Of a DNA stretch of 10,191 nucleotides, positions 1 through 5,732 are shown piece by piece; the stretch's first letter is position 1, and the number at the start of each line of letters is the position of its first letter. The notes under the pieces are model-generated. The model saw nothing but the letters and a program-made list of their open reading frames with translations. It was not told the DNA's origin and made no database searches. Position numbers and translations under genes: made by a program. The DNA is from Clostridia bacterium (GTDB lineage: Bacteria; Bacillota; Clostridia; Christensenellales; Aristaeellaceae): NCBI GenBank assembly GCA_017469605.1, contig JAFUGB010000056.1:1-10191 (forward strand), in the 5' to 3' direction.

Positions 1-1
1 G

Positions 2-118
2 GAAGGCGTATTCGCTGAAATCCTGCTGTACGCCATCGCCTTTGACATCGAAAAATTGCATGCCAAAGAACAAAGCGGCAGGTTGAAAACCATGCTGTTT
101 CTTCCTGATTCTGCATAG
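2..118 (+). CDS. Transposase, C-terminal fragment (IS1182-like), cut by the window edge
   Basis: An open frame enters from the left edge and ends at TAG 116-118, leaving the last 38 residues. The segment ILLYAIAFDIEKLHAKEQ followed by SGR resembles the end of DDE transposases of the IS1182 type, where a motif like 'AYNINKLHNKIQ' followed by a basic residue is common near the C-terminus. The catalytic residues lie outside the window, so activity cannot be judged. The family call rests on remembered motif similarity and on the terminal inverted-repeat-like hairpin that follows at 259-292. It is not part of the sugar locus and is probably a neighbouring insertion. Confidence 0.55.
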   Translation, partial: EGVFAEILLYAIAFDIEKLHAKEQSGRLKTMLFLPDSA

Positions 119-258
119 GATTCAGGAAACTGAATACATTGGGATTTTTCAATGAGGAAAAGTCCAATCCAAAATCGTGACAGTCTTATGTGCGACCCCT
201 GAAATCCAGAAATTTGTTTATTGCTTGCTTCCTATGCTGCGTGTCCTGCCATGAAAAA

Positions 259-292
259 GGGGCTGCTGCACTTTTGTTAGTGCAACAGCCCC
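259..292 (+). repeat. Terminal inverted repeat / hairpin of the IS
   Basis: GGGGCTG at 259-265 pairs with CAGCCCC at 286-292. After one C/A mismatch, TGCAC at 267-271 pairs with GTGCA at 280-284, with an 8-base loop. A hairpin at the end of the element could both be the terminal repeat recognised by the transposase and stop transcription leaving the transposase gene. No long T-run follows, so termination is uncertain. Confidence 0.5.
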
Positions 293-661
293 ATTGCGTA
301 CTGCCCCATTAATACAAATGGAGCTGTCCCCATTTCAAGATTGGAAGCGGGGCCGGAGCAAAAGGACGGCCAGCGGTTTTCGCTGCCGCCCAATCCGCAT
401 GCCTGTATTCTTTGTGCCATATGCCCCATGCACAAACCAGCATACGTGAAAAGCGCCAAGTTGTACCCGGCGCTTGTCAAAAGCCTGCATCCTTGATGTT
501 TGGCTTTTTTCTTTATTATTAACAGGAAAAACAAATCGACACTGTTCTTCGATCCCCCGGCGCGTCTTGCTTTGCGCTTTCCTTTGAACCTTGCGCACGC
601 GCAAGCTCAGGCCCTGCTTCGGCGGGCGGGTTTCCCTGTACCGGAGCCTTGGGGGATCAGA
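293..661. other. Intergenic stretch without a supported gene
   Basis: No frame here has a convincing start, ribosome site or recognisable protein. It holds several inverted repeats: AAATGG/CCATTT near 319-338, a GC-rich hairpin near 370-390, AAGCGCC/GGCGCTT at 451-475, AAAAGCC/GGCTTTT at 479-508, CTTGCGCACGCGCAAG at 590-605, and an 8-base pair of arms GATCCCCC (551-558) and GGGGGATC (651-658) enclosing about 90 bases. Part of it is the 3' untranslated region of the small-gene operon. Confidence 0.6.
449..475 (-). terminator. Possible intrinsic terminator of the small-gene operon
   Basis: Read on the minus strand, AAGCGCC and GGCGCTT form a 7-bp GC-rich stem with an 11-base loop, directly followed by TTTT counting the end of the stem. 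It lies about 190 bases past the stop of the 55-residue gene. The T-run is short. A second stem just upstream (AAAAGCC/GGCTTTT, 479-508) could act with it, and in the plus direction that second stem is followed by six Ts. Confidence 0.35.
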
Positions 662-829
662 TTACCTTACGCTCCAGTCGTCAGCCTGGATCGCGCCGCT
701 CCGGTCGCCCGTATAGCGCTCCAGAGGCGTGGGATCGGCTGCTTCCAGCTGCCGGTTCACCTGGCTGACAGCCCGCCGGTAAAGGAGCAGCGGCAGCCAG
801 AAAAGAAGCATCATCAGGATCAGCGGCAT
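662..829 (-). CDS. Small single-span membrane protein, 55 residues, unknown function
   Basis: The reading frame runs from ATG 829-827 to TAA 664-662. The minus strand shows AAAGGAG then nine bases then this ATG. An upstream in-frame ATG at 838 sits directly on the ribosome site with no spacer, so the 829 start is preferred; using 838 would add three residues. Residues 2-17 are very hydrophobic (PLILMMLLFWLPLLLY) and are followed by Arg-Arg, which predicts one membrane helix with the C-terminus inside the cell. The remaining ~37 residues are a polar, mixed-charge tail (QLEAADPTPLERYTGD). I recognise no family. It starts 21 bases after the stop of the 58-residue gene and is evidently cotranscribed with it under the manganese riboswitch. 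A role in manganese handling is inference from that context only. Confidence 0.65.
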   Translation of the reverse strand: MPLILMMLLFWLPLLLYRRAVSQVNRQLEAADPTPLERYTGDRSGAIQADDWSVR

Positions 830-850
830 GGCGTTCATCTCCTTTCAGCA

Positions 851-1027
851 TTAGAAGCGGCCGCGAGGGCCATGGGGACCGCGGGGGCCGAAGCCGCCCA
901 TCATCCCCATGGGAGGACGGCGATAATGGCGGTACCAGCCGCCCATGAAGGGCCGGCCCCAAAAATAGAAACGGGGACGGCGGATCAGGGAAGATGCGAT
1001 CAGCATCAAAATGATAAAGCTCAGCAT
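851..1027 (-). CDS. Small membrane protein, 58 residues, Gly/Arg/Pro/Met-rich basic tail, unknown function
   Basis: ATG is at 1027-1025 and TAA at 853-851. The minus strand has AAAAAGGAGTAAATAACC directly before the ATG, an excellent ribosome site with about nine bases of spacing. Residues 2-15 (LSFIILMLIASSLI) form one hydrophobic helix, followed by RRPRFYFWGRPF, which predicts an inside C-terminus. The tail contains GWYRHYRRPP, then MGMMGG, then GPRG repeated twice, ending GRF. The whole protein has no Asp or Glu and so is strongly basic. Met and His residues in the tail are possible metal or membrane-surface contacts, but this is speculation. It is the first gene after a yybP-ykoY riboswitch and terminator and lies 21 bases before the 55-residue gene. 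Known genes under this riboswitch are mostly Mn exporters, TerC-like proteins and P-type ATPases; this protein resembles none of them. A long plus-strand ORF covering it is a shadow. Confidence 0.7.
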   Translation of the reverse strand: MLSFIILMLIASSLIRRPRFYFWGRPFMGGWYRHYRRPPMGMMGGFGPRGPHGPRGRF

Positions 1028-1067
1028 GGTTATTTACTCCTTTTTGCCGCGTAACCGGGATATTAAG

Positions 1068-1106
1068 AAAAAAGACCCGCATCCGGTATTGCCGGATGCA
1101 AGTCTT
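1068..1106 (-). terminator. Riboswitch-controlled intrinsic terminator
   Basis: On the minus strand an 8-bp perfect stem (plus-strand arms 1079-1086 and 1092-1099, 5-base loop) is extended, past a 2x2 internal loop, by AAGAC pairing with GTCTT (1102-1106 with 1072-1076). It is followed at once by a run of Ts (1073-1068). Its 5' arm overlaps the 3' strand of riboswitch stem P1 (1098-1102), so the two structures exclude each other. It sits about 40 bases before the first small gene. Confidence 0.85.
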
Positions 1107-1187
1107 GCCTTCTCGTTGGAACCGGGCGCCCATGGGACGCCGGCTGACGGTCCGCAACCGCGCTTTCGCGTTTGGCTACTCCCTTGC
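1098..1187 (-). ncRNA. yybP-ykoY family manganese riboswitch
   Basis: Read on the minus strand, this element matches the family piece by piece. P1 is GCAAG (1187-1183) with CUUGC (1102-1098). The signature GGAGUAGC follows P1, then a GAAA-loop hairpin CGCGAAAGCG. Next is the stem GGACCG/CGGUUCC with the conserved CGUCA in its loop, closing a further GC hairpin, and finally the conserved GCAAGA just before the 3' strand of P1. GCC/GGC and GUUG/CAAC pairs close the intermediate helices. The layout parallels the Lactococcus yybP element as I remember it. This family binds Mn2+. Binding should hold P1 closed and so disfavour the overlapping terminator, giving induction by manganese; that mechanism is inferred from the overlap. 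The genes controlled are the two small membrane proteins at 662-1027. Confidence 0.9.
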
Positions 1188-1196
1188 GACGGTTAT

Positions 1197-1225
1197 AGTG
1201 TAGCGCAAATCGCCGCGCGTTGGAA
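1197..1225 (-). promoter_or_regulatory. Probable promoter of the riboswitch/small-gene operon
   Basis: On the minus strand, TACACT (1202-1197) is a fair -10 box and TTCCAA (1225-1220) a poor -35 box with a 17-base spacer. Transcription would begin close to 1190, just ahead of riboswitch stem P1, which is the expected distance. An overlapping TATAAC is an alternative -10 box. Confidence 0.4.
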
Positions 1226-1230
1226 GAGGG

Positions 1231-1264
1231 AAAAGCGACAATTAAAACACAAAAAGCGACAATT
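1231..1264. repeat. Two direct repeats AAAAGCGACAATT, 21 bases apart
   Basis: The 13-base sequence AAAAGCGACAATT occurs at 1231-1243 and again, identical, at 1252-1264. The start-to-start distance of 21 bases is two helical turns, so both copies face the same side of the DNA. They lie between the divergent promoters of the riboswitch operon and the MFS gene, upstream of both -35 boxes. This is the expected place for an activator that binds direct repeats, but no regulator can be named. Confidence 0.6.
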
Positions 1265-1280
1265 CGGCCCGGAACACCTG

Positions 1281-1309
1281 TTGAGCCCGGGGAGATTCTG
1301 CATTATAAT
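1281..1309 (+). promoter_or_regulatory. Strong sigma-A type promoter of the MFS gene
   Basis: TTGAGC (1281-1286) and a perfect TATAAT (1304-1309) are separated by 17 bases. Short arms CCTGTT (1277-1282) and AACAGG (1311-1316) form an inverted repeat around the promoter core, and TTGATCAA (1322-1329) is a palindrome just past the expected start of transcription. Either could be an operator, but this is not shown. Confidence 0.75.
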
Positions 1310-1349
1310 AAACAGGTTCTTTTGATCAACACCGCTTAGGGGGACCGCT

Positions 1350-2498
1350 ATGACTGTATTTTATGCCATTGTGCAATTCCTGTTCTGGTTTGCCTACGGC
1401 ACCGCCGTTAACTTTTGCAGCGTCTACCTGCTGGACCGGGGGCTGAACAACACCGCGATCGGCATGCTCAGCGCGGCGGCCTGCGCGCTTTCGGTGATCC
1501 TGCAGCCGCTGCTGGCGGCCTACGCCGATAAGGAAAAGAGCCCATCCATCAAAACGCTCCTGCTGATCCTTGCCGGGCTGCTGGCGGGCTTTGGCCTGGC
1601 CCTGATCCCATCCTATGGCGGCGGCGCGGGGATGAACGCCCTGCTGCTGGGCAGCGCCATTCTCATCGTGCAGGTGGCCCTGCCGCTGGTCAACGCCCTG
1701 GCCACCGAAAGCATGAACGCCGGGAAACGGCTGAACTTCAGCGTGGCCCGGGGCTTTGGCTCCATCGGCTACGCCGTCATGTCCTTTTCGGTGGGCAGGC
1801 TGACGGCCAGCCGGGGCGCGGCCTCGATCCCCTGGATCATTGCGGCGGCAGCCCTGGGCCTGCTGGCCGTGCTGGCGCTGTTTCCCTTCAGCAAAAACGG
1901 CGCGGGGCGGCAGGTCCGGCAGCGCACGCCGGGCGGGCTGGGCGCCTTCCTGCGCCGGTATCCGGCCTTTGGCGCGCTGCTGATCGGATGCGCGCTGATT
2001 TATACCAGCCATGTGCTGATCAACACCTTTGTGTTCCAAATCGTGACCCGGAAGGGCGGAACCAGCCAGCACATGGGCATTGTGATGGGGCTGGCGGGAC
2101 TCATGGAGGTGCTGGCCATGTTCTTTTTCTCCCGCCTGCTCAAATGGAAGGATTGCAGCTTCTGGTTTGGCATTTCGGGGGTTTTCTTTACGCTCAAGGC
2201 CCTGGGCACGCTGCTGGCGGGCTCCATGGGCGCGCTGTACGCCGTGCAGCTGCTCCAGCCCCTGGGCTGGGGACTGATGACGGTGTCCTCGGTGTATTAT
2301 GTCAACACGCTGATGCGGGGCGAGGACAAAATCAAGGGCCAGGCGTACATGACCATGACGCTGTCCGTGGGCACCATCATCGGCTCGCTCGCCGGCGGCT
2401 GGCTCATTGACCGCGCCGGGGTGAACGGCATGCTGGTCGCTTCGGTGGCCTGCGGCGCCGTGGGCAGCTGGATCGTACTGCGAAGCCGGCGCGCTTGA
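1350..2498 (+). CDS. Major facilitator superfamily transporter (MFS_1_like type)
   Basis: This encodes a 382-residue integral membrane protein with about twelve hydrophobic segments and the length usual for MFS carriers. ATG 1350 follows AGGGGGA (1338-1344) with five bases of spacing. The N-terminus, FWFAYGTAVNFCSVYLLDRG, followed by LNNTAIGML, resembles the MFS_1_like group that contains HcaT- and YwbF-like and sugar-proton symporter-like members. The short charged loop ADKEKSPS lies between helices 2 and 3, and the second half ends GGWLIDRAGVNGM near helices 10-11. It has its own promoter and is convergent with the GH32 gene, stops four bases apart, so it is not in the sugar operon. The substrate is unknown. 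Sugar uptake is plausible from position, but a substrate unrelated to sugars is equally possible. Confidence 0.85.
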   Translation: MTVFYAIVQFLFWFAYGTAVNFCSVYLLDRGLNNTAIGMLSAAACALSVILQPLLAAYADKEKSPSIKTLLLILAGLLAGFGLALIPSYGGGAGMNALLLGSAILIVQVALPLVNALATESMNAGKRLNFSVARGFGSIGYAVMSFSVGRLTASRGAASIPWIIAAAALGLLAVLALFPFSKNGAGRQVRQRTPGGLGAFLRRYPAFGALLIGCALIYTSHVLINTFVFQIVTRKGGTSQHMGIVMGLAGLMEVLAMFFFSRLLKWKDCSFWFGISGVFFTLKALGTLLAGSMGALYAVQLLQPLGWGLMTVSSVYYVNTLMRGEDKIKGQAYMTMTLSVGTIIGSLAGGWLIDRAGVNGMLVASVACGAVGSWIVLRSRRA

Positions 2499-2505
2499 AG
2501 CTTCA
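2496..2505. other. Palindrome holding both convergent stop codons
   Basis: TGAAGCTTCA is a perfect 10-base palindrome. Its left TGA is the stop of the MFS gene and its right TCA is the complement of the TGA stop of the GH32 gene. There is no room for a separate terminator between the two genes. Confidence 0.9.
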
Positions 2506-3975
2506 GCCCAGGCTGTGGGCTTCCACCGACAGCATGACGGGAGCGTCGGCCTCAAAGGAAATGCCGTCGGCCGCCAGCGGCGTGGGGATCAGGGAGGTGA
2601 CCACCCTTTCGCCGTCGTTGATGAACAGCTCAATGCTTTCCTTATCCATGAGCAGGCGCAAAGTCAGTGTGCCTTCCCGCACTTCGGCCCGTACATGCCG
2701 GGTATGGACAATATCCCGGCGGGAGCCGCCATGGCCGCGGTCAAATACCAGCTCGCCCCGGGCCAGGTCGCAGCGGATCAGCACATAATGCGCACCGTCC
2801 TCGGCCACGCGCAGCGTAAAGCGGCGGCAAGCCGAATCCCCGGGGAAAAGGGTAACCGTCATATCCAGCAGCCGTCCCTGTACGCCCGGCAGCGATGTTT
2901 TTTCGCCCACCGAAACGCGGTCATGGCGCACGGTGTTCCGCCAGAGCGTTTCGATCTCCCGGATGGGACGCTGGCACAGGCGGCCGTCCCGCATATACAG
3001 CTCCCGGGGTACGCTCATCTGGCCATACCAGGGATGGCGGCGGGGGGCTTCCTTGCAGGTTTCCCAATTTTCCATCCAGCCGATCATGATGCGCCGGCCG
3101 TCCGGGGCCGACAGGGTCTGGGGCGCGTAGAAATTGAGCCCGTGGTCCACCGGCTGTACGCGTTCCCGGTCAAGGCGGCACGCTTTTTCATCAAACCGGC
3201 CCAGGATAGCCACCGTGCCGTAGCCCGCGTGAAATTCCTCCCGGGCGTGCATCTCCTGCGGGCTGACGATGAGCACCTGCTTCCCATCCAGGGTGAAAAA
3301 GTCCGGGCATTCCCACATGCGGCCGTACTCCTCCCGGCTGCTGTCAATTTCGCCCAGGAACCGCCAGTCCAGGCCGTCGCCGCTGGAAAACAGCAATATG
3401 GCGCCCTGGCGCTCAGCCTGCCGGTTGCCCGCCACCATATAATACCTGCCATCCTCCCCCAGCCACACCTTGGGATCGCGGAAATCACAGGTGCTGTAGC
3501 CCTGGGGCAGGCAGGCGGGATCGATGATGGGATTGGCGCTGACCTTTTCAAAATTGATCCCATCCCCAATCGCCGCGCATTGCGTTTGGGTTTCCCGGCG
3601 GAAGGTGCCCGCGGGCTGCACGCCGGTGTAGCAGAGCAGCAGCCGCCCATCGGCCAGGGGCACGGCGCTGCCTGAAAAGCAGCCGCCCGCGTCCGCCGCC
3701 GTATCGGGGGCCAGGGCGCAGGGCATATAGGTCCAGTGCAGCAGATCGCAGCTGACGGCGTGGCCCCAGTGCATGGGCCCCCATACCCGGGAATAGGGAT
3801 GATACTGATAAAACAGGTGATACCTGCCCTTATAATAGCAGAACCCGTTGGGATCGTTCATCCAGCCCACCAGGGGCGTCAGATGAAACAAAGGCCGCTC
3901 ATCGGCAGGCAGCCTGGGGGCTTGCTCCCTTTCATAATCGCGTGCCCTTTCCAGGGGGGTGGGGTTCTTGCTCAT
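2503..3975 (-). CDS. Glycoside hydrolase family 32, cytoplasmic sucrose / beta-fructofuranoside hydrolase
   Basis: The protein has 490 residues. The start MSKNPTPLERARDYEREQ is chosen because AGGAGG lies seven bases before ATG 3975-3973; an in-frame ATG at 4068 would overlap the preceding gene and has no such site. GH32 signatures are complete: WMNDPNG at 38-44 with nucleophile Asp41, FRDPK at 165-169 with Asp167 stabilising the transition state, and WECPD at 221-225 with acid/base Glu222. The C-terminal beta-sandwich domain ends with the typical ESIELFINDGE segment near 446-456. There is no signal peptide, so it acts inside the cell on sugar already imported, releasing fructose from sucrose or short fructo-oligosaccharides. 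It is the last gene of the uptake operon, 79 bases after the binding protein, with a GC hairpin between. The exact substrate (sucrose, kestose, levan fragments) cannot be read from the sequence; scrB/sacA-type function is likely. Confidence 0.95.
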   Translation of the reverse strand: MSKNPTPLERARDYEREQAPRLPADERPLFHLTPLVGWMNDPNGFCYYKGRYHLFYQYHPYSRVWGPMHWGHAVSCDLLHWTYMPCALAPDTAADAGGCFSGSAVPLADGRLLLCYTGVQPAGTFRRETQTQCAAIGDGINFEKVSANPIIDPACLPQGYSTCDFRDPKVWLGEDGRYYMVAGNRQAERQGAILLFSSGDGLDWRFLGEIDSSREEYGRMWECPDFFTLDGKQVLIVSPQEMHAREEFHAGYGTVAILGRFDEKACRLDRERVQPVDHGLNFYAPQTLSAPDGRRIMIGWMENWETCKEAPRRHPWYGQMSVPRELYMRDGRLCQRPIREIETLWRNTVRHDRVSVGEKTSLPGVQGRLLDMTVTLFPGDSACRRFTLRVAEDGAHYVLIRCDLARGELVFDRGHGGSRRDIVHTRHVRAEVREGTLTLRLLMDKESIELFINDGERVVTSLIPTPLAADGISFEADAPVMLSVEAHSLG

Positions 3976-4010
3976 AAGGCGCCTCCTGTATGATAAATTG
4001 ATATGATGAA

Positions 4011-4038
4011 GCCGGGAGCCGGATGACCGGCCCCCGGC
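4011..4038 (-). promoter_or_regulatory. GC-rich intercistronic hairpin between binding protein and GH32
   Basis: A 12-bp stem with one mismatch and a 4-base loop lies 16 bases after the stop of the binding-protein gene and about 35 bases before the GH32 start. On the transcribed (minus) strand it is followed by TTCATCATATC, not a T-run, so it is a poor terminator. It more likely protects the 3' end of the binding-protein mRNA and lowers GH32 output, as in other ABC sugar operons. Confidence 0.6.
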
Positions 4039-4054
4039 AAAGGAAACATATGAA

Positions 4055-5674
4055 TTACTTGGCGGCAACGTAGCGGTCGTACACGGCCTGGTAGATATCC
4101 AGCAGCGTGCTCATACCACAGCGCTCCAGGTAAGCCTTGTAGGCGTCCCATTCGGCATCGGTGGGGCCGCCGTTCTTGATCCACAGGGCTTCCTGCTCGG
4201 AGATGGCGCGTTCAAAGTCCGCCCGATAGAAGTCGATATCGTCCAACTCGGCCTCTGTGAACACGCAGTCCTGGGGATAGAAGGAATCGTCCTTCACAAA
4301 CTGCATCCAGTAATCATAGGTATCGGCCAGGCGCTCCATGGCGCGGTCTTCCATGTAGAAGTATTCGTTGTAATATTCGGAGAGGATCAGCTTGGGACCG
4401 GCAACCTCCATCTGGCTCTTCAATTCCCCGGAAGACTTGCCAAACTGGGCGCGGGCCTGCTCATCGGTGATGGACTTCCACATGCCCTTTTCGTCCTGCT
4501 CGGTGAAGTACACGCCGATGGGGCCGTACTGAAGCTGCATCACGGTTTCGCCATTATACCACAGATCATAGAAAGCAAGCAACCTGGCAGGATCTTTGCA
4601 CTGCGCGGTAATCGACAGCTGGCCGCCATTGATCGCGCCGCCGGTGCGCAGGGTCACATTGCTGTCGCCGTCCGGGCCGGTAAGCACGGGCAGGTACACA
4701 TAGTCAGCGGCATGTTCGCCCATGATCTCATTGATTTCCCACCAGGTGGAAACGCCCACGCGGCCGCCGGTGCACTTGGCGATCAGCTGGTTGGTATCCT
4801 GGGAGAACATTTCCAGATCCATCAGGCCCTCGGCATACCAATCGTGGAAATAGGTTACCGCGGCGCGATAGTTATCATCATCGGAAACGAAGTTCACCTT
4901 GCCGGTCTTGTCCACCGTCAGGTCCATGCACACATCGTTGGGCCAGTTGGTGAAGCCGAAGCCGGCATAGAAGATGTTCTGGCCCCAGCACCACTGATCA
5001 AAGCCGGTGCTCATGGGGATGGTGGTGCCGGCGGCGTTGCCGTAATACTTGGCGGACATATCGTTGTCCTTGAAAGCAGTCAGCACGGTATGCAGCTCAT
5101 CCAGGGTCGTGGGCACTTCCAGGCCCAGGTCATCCAGCCACGCCTTGTTGATCATGGAAAACTGGGGAACCGAGAAGATGGAGTAGTCCTTTTCCCGGCC
5201 AATGCCGGCGGTACCCATCTGCTCACCGGCAGGCAGGCCATAGATTTTGCCGTCGCTCATGGTGATGGCGGCCCTGATCTCGGGGTGCGCTTCCAGGATG
5301 GCGCTCAGGTTGGGCATGACTTCGGGCGTGATGTAGGGGGTCAGGTCGATGAAGGTGCCGGCCGAGCCGTAGCGCATCAGGTCAAAGTTGCTGAAGCCAA
5401 CGGCCTGGAACGCGTCAATGGGGGTTTTGCTGGCGGCGTTGCCGCTGATGCGGGTGCCTACCACCTCGCCCAGGCTGTCAGACCAGGTATCCCAGCTGAT
5501 CTTGATGCCAACCTGTTCCTGCATGGCGTTGAGTACGGTGTTGTTTTCATATCCGCCGGAGAGGGCAGAGATGCCGCTGAGAACGTTGAATTCGGTCTGG
5601 CCTTCCGCCAAAGCCGCGGGCACCAGAGACAGCAGCATCATCACAGCCAGGACAATAGATACGAGCTTCTTCAT
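4055..5674 (-). CDS. Extracellular sugar-binding protein of a CUT1-type ABC importer
   Basis: The protein has 539 residues. Start ATG 5674-5672 is preceded by AGGAGG. The N-terminus MKKLVSIVLAVMMLLSLVPA followed by ALA|EG is a clear Sec signal peptide with an Ala-x-Ala type cleavage site, and there is no Cys for lipid attachment. The mature protein fits the family 1 solute-binding fold (COG1653), with aromatic-rich segments such as QWCWGQN and STWWEIN that could stack on sugar rings. Its length, over 500 residues, is typical of binding proteins paired with LplB/YtcP-type permeases, which often take oligosaccharides. It follows the two permease genes and precedes GH32, so a fructose-containing oligosaccharide is the likely ligand. 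The absence of a lipobox is unusual for a Gram-positive binding protein; how it stays near the membrane is unclear. Confidence 0.9.
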   Translation of the reverse strand: MKKLVSIVLAVMMLLSLVPAALAEGQTEFNVLSGISALSGGYENNTVLNAMQEQVGIKISWDTWSDSLGEVVGTRISGNAASKTPIDAFQAVGFSNFDLMRYGSAGTFIDLTPYITPEVMPNLSAILEAHPEIRAAITMSDGKIYGLPAGEQMGTAGIGREKDYSIFSVPQFSMINKAWLDDLGLEVPTTLDELHTVLTAFKDNDMSAKYYGNAAGTTIPMSTGFDQWCWGQNIFYAGFGFTNWPNDVCMDLTVDKTGKVNFVSDDDNYRAAVTYFHDWYAEGLMDLEMFSQDTNQLIAKCTGGRVGVSTWWEINEIMGEHAADYVYLPVLTGPDGDSNVTLRTGGAINGGQLSITAQCKDPARLLAFYDLWYNGETVMQLQYGPIGVYFTEQDEKGMWKSITDEQARAQFGKSSGELKSQMEVAGPKLILSEYYNEYFYMEDRAMERLADTYDYWMQFVKDDSFYPQDCVFTEAELDDIDFYRADFERAISEQEALWIKNGGPTDAEWDAYKAYLERCGMSTLLDIYQAVYDRYVAAK

Positions 5675-5732
5675 GGGGATCCTCCTTTTATGTTGTTCAT
5701 TATTGCAGCGCGTTACAGCGCATGGAAACAGA

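Larger units (their letters stand above)
1..292 (+). mobile_element. Right end of an insertion sequence
   Basis: The element contains the transposase tail, about 140 bases of non-coding DNA, and a hairpin at 259-292 whose outer arm ends CAACAGCCCC. That arm read on the other strand, GGGGCTGTTGCACT, has the form of IS1182-type terminal inverted repeats. The right boundary is therefore placed near 292. The left end is outside the window, so neither the matching inverted repeat nor a target duplication can be checked. Confidence 0.45.

Noticed and set aside
500..1054. 184-codon plus-strand open frame
   Set aside because: It runs antisense through both small genes and their ribosome sites, has no ribosome site of its own and a low-complexity His/Ala/Arg-rich product typical of GC-rich shadow frames.
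681..1157. 158-codon minus-strand frame
   Set aside because: It starts inside the riboswitch aptamer and runs through the terminator in a different frame from the well-initiated small genes; its product is Pro/Arg-rich and unlike a protein family.
1326..2555. 409-codon minus-strand frame opposite the MFS gene
   Set aside because: The product is rich in Gln, His, Arg and Gly without domains, while the opposite strand gives a normal twelve-helix transporter.
2515..3675. 386-codon plus-strand frame opposite GH32
   Set aside because: GH32 has all catalytic motifs on the minus strand; this frame is its shadow.
3976..4068. Upstream start for the GH32 gene giving 521 residues
   Set aside because: It would overlap the binding-protein stop, cross the intercistronic hairpin and lacks a ribosome site; the AGGAGG at seven bases from ATG 3975 decides the start.
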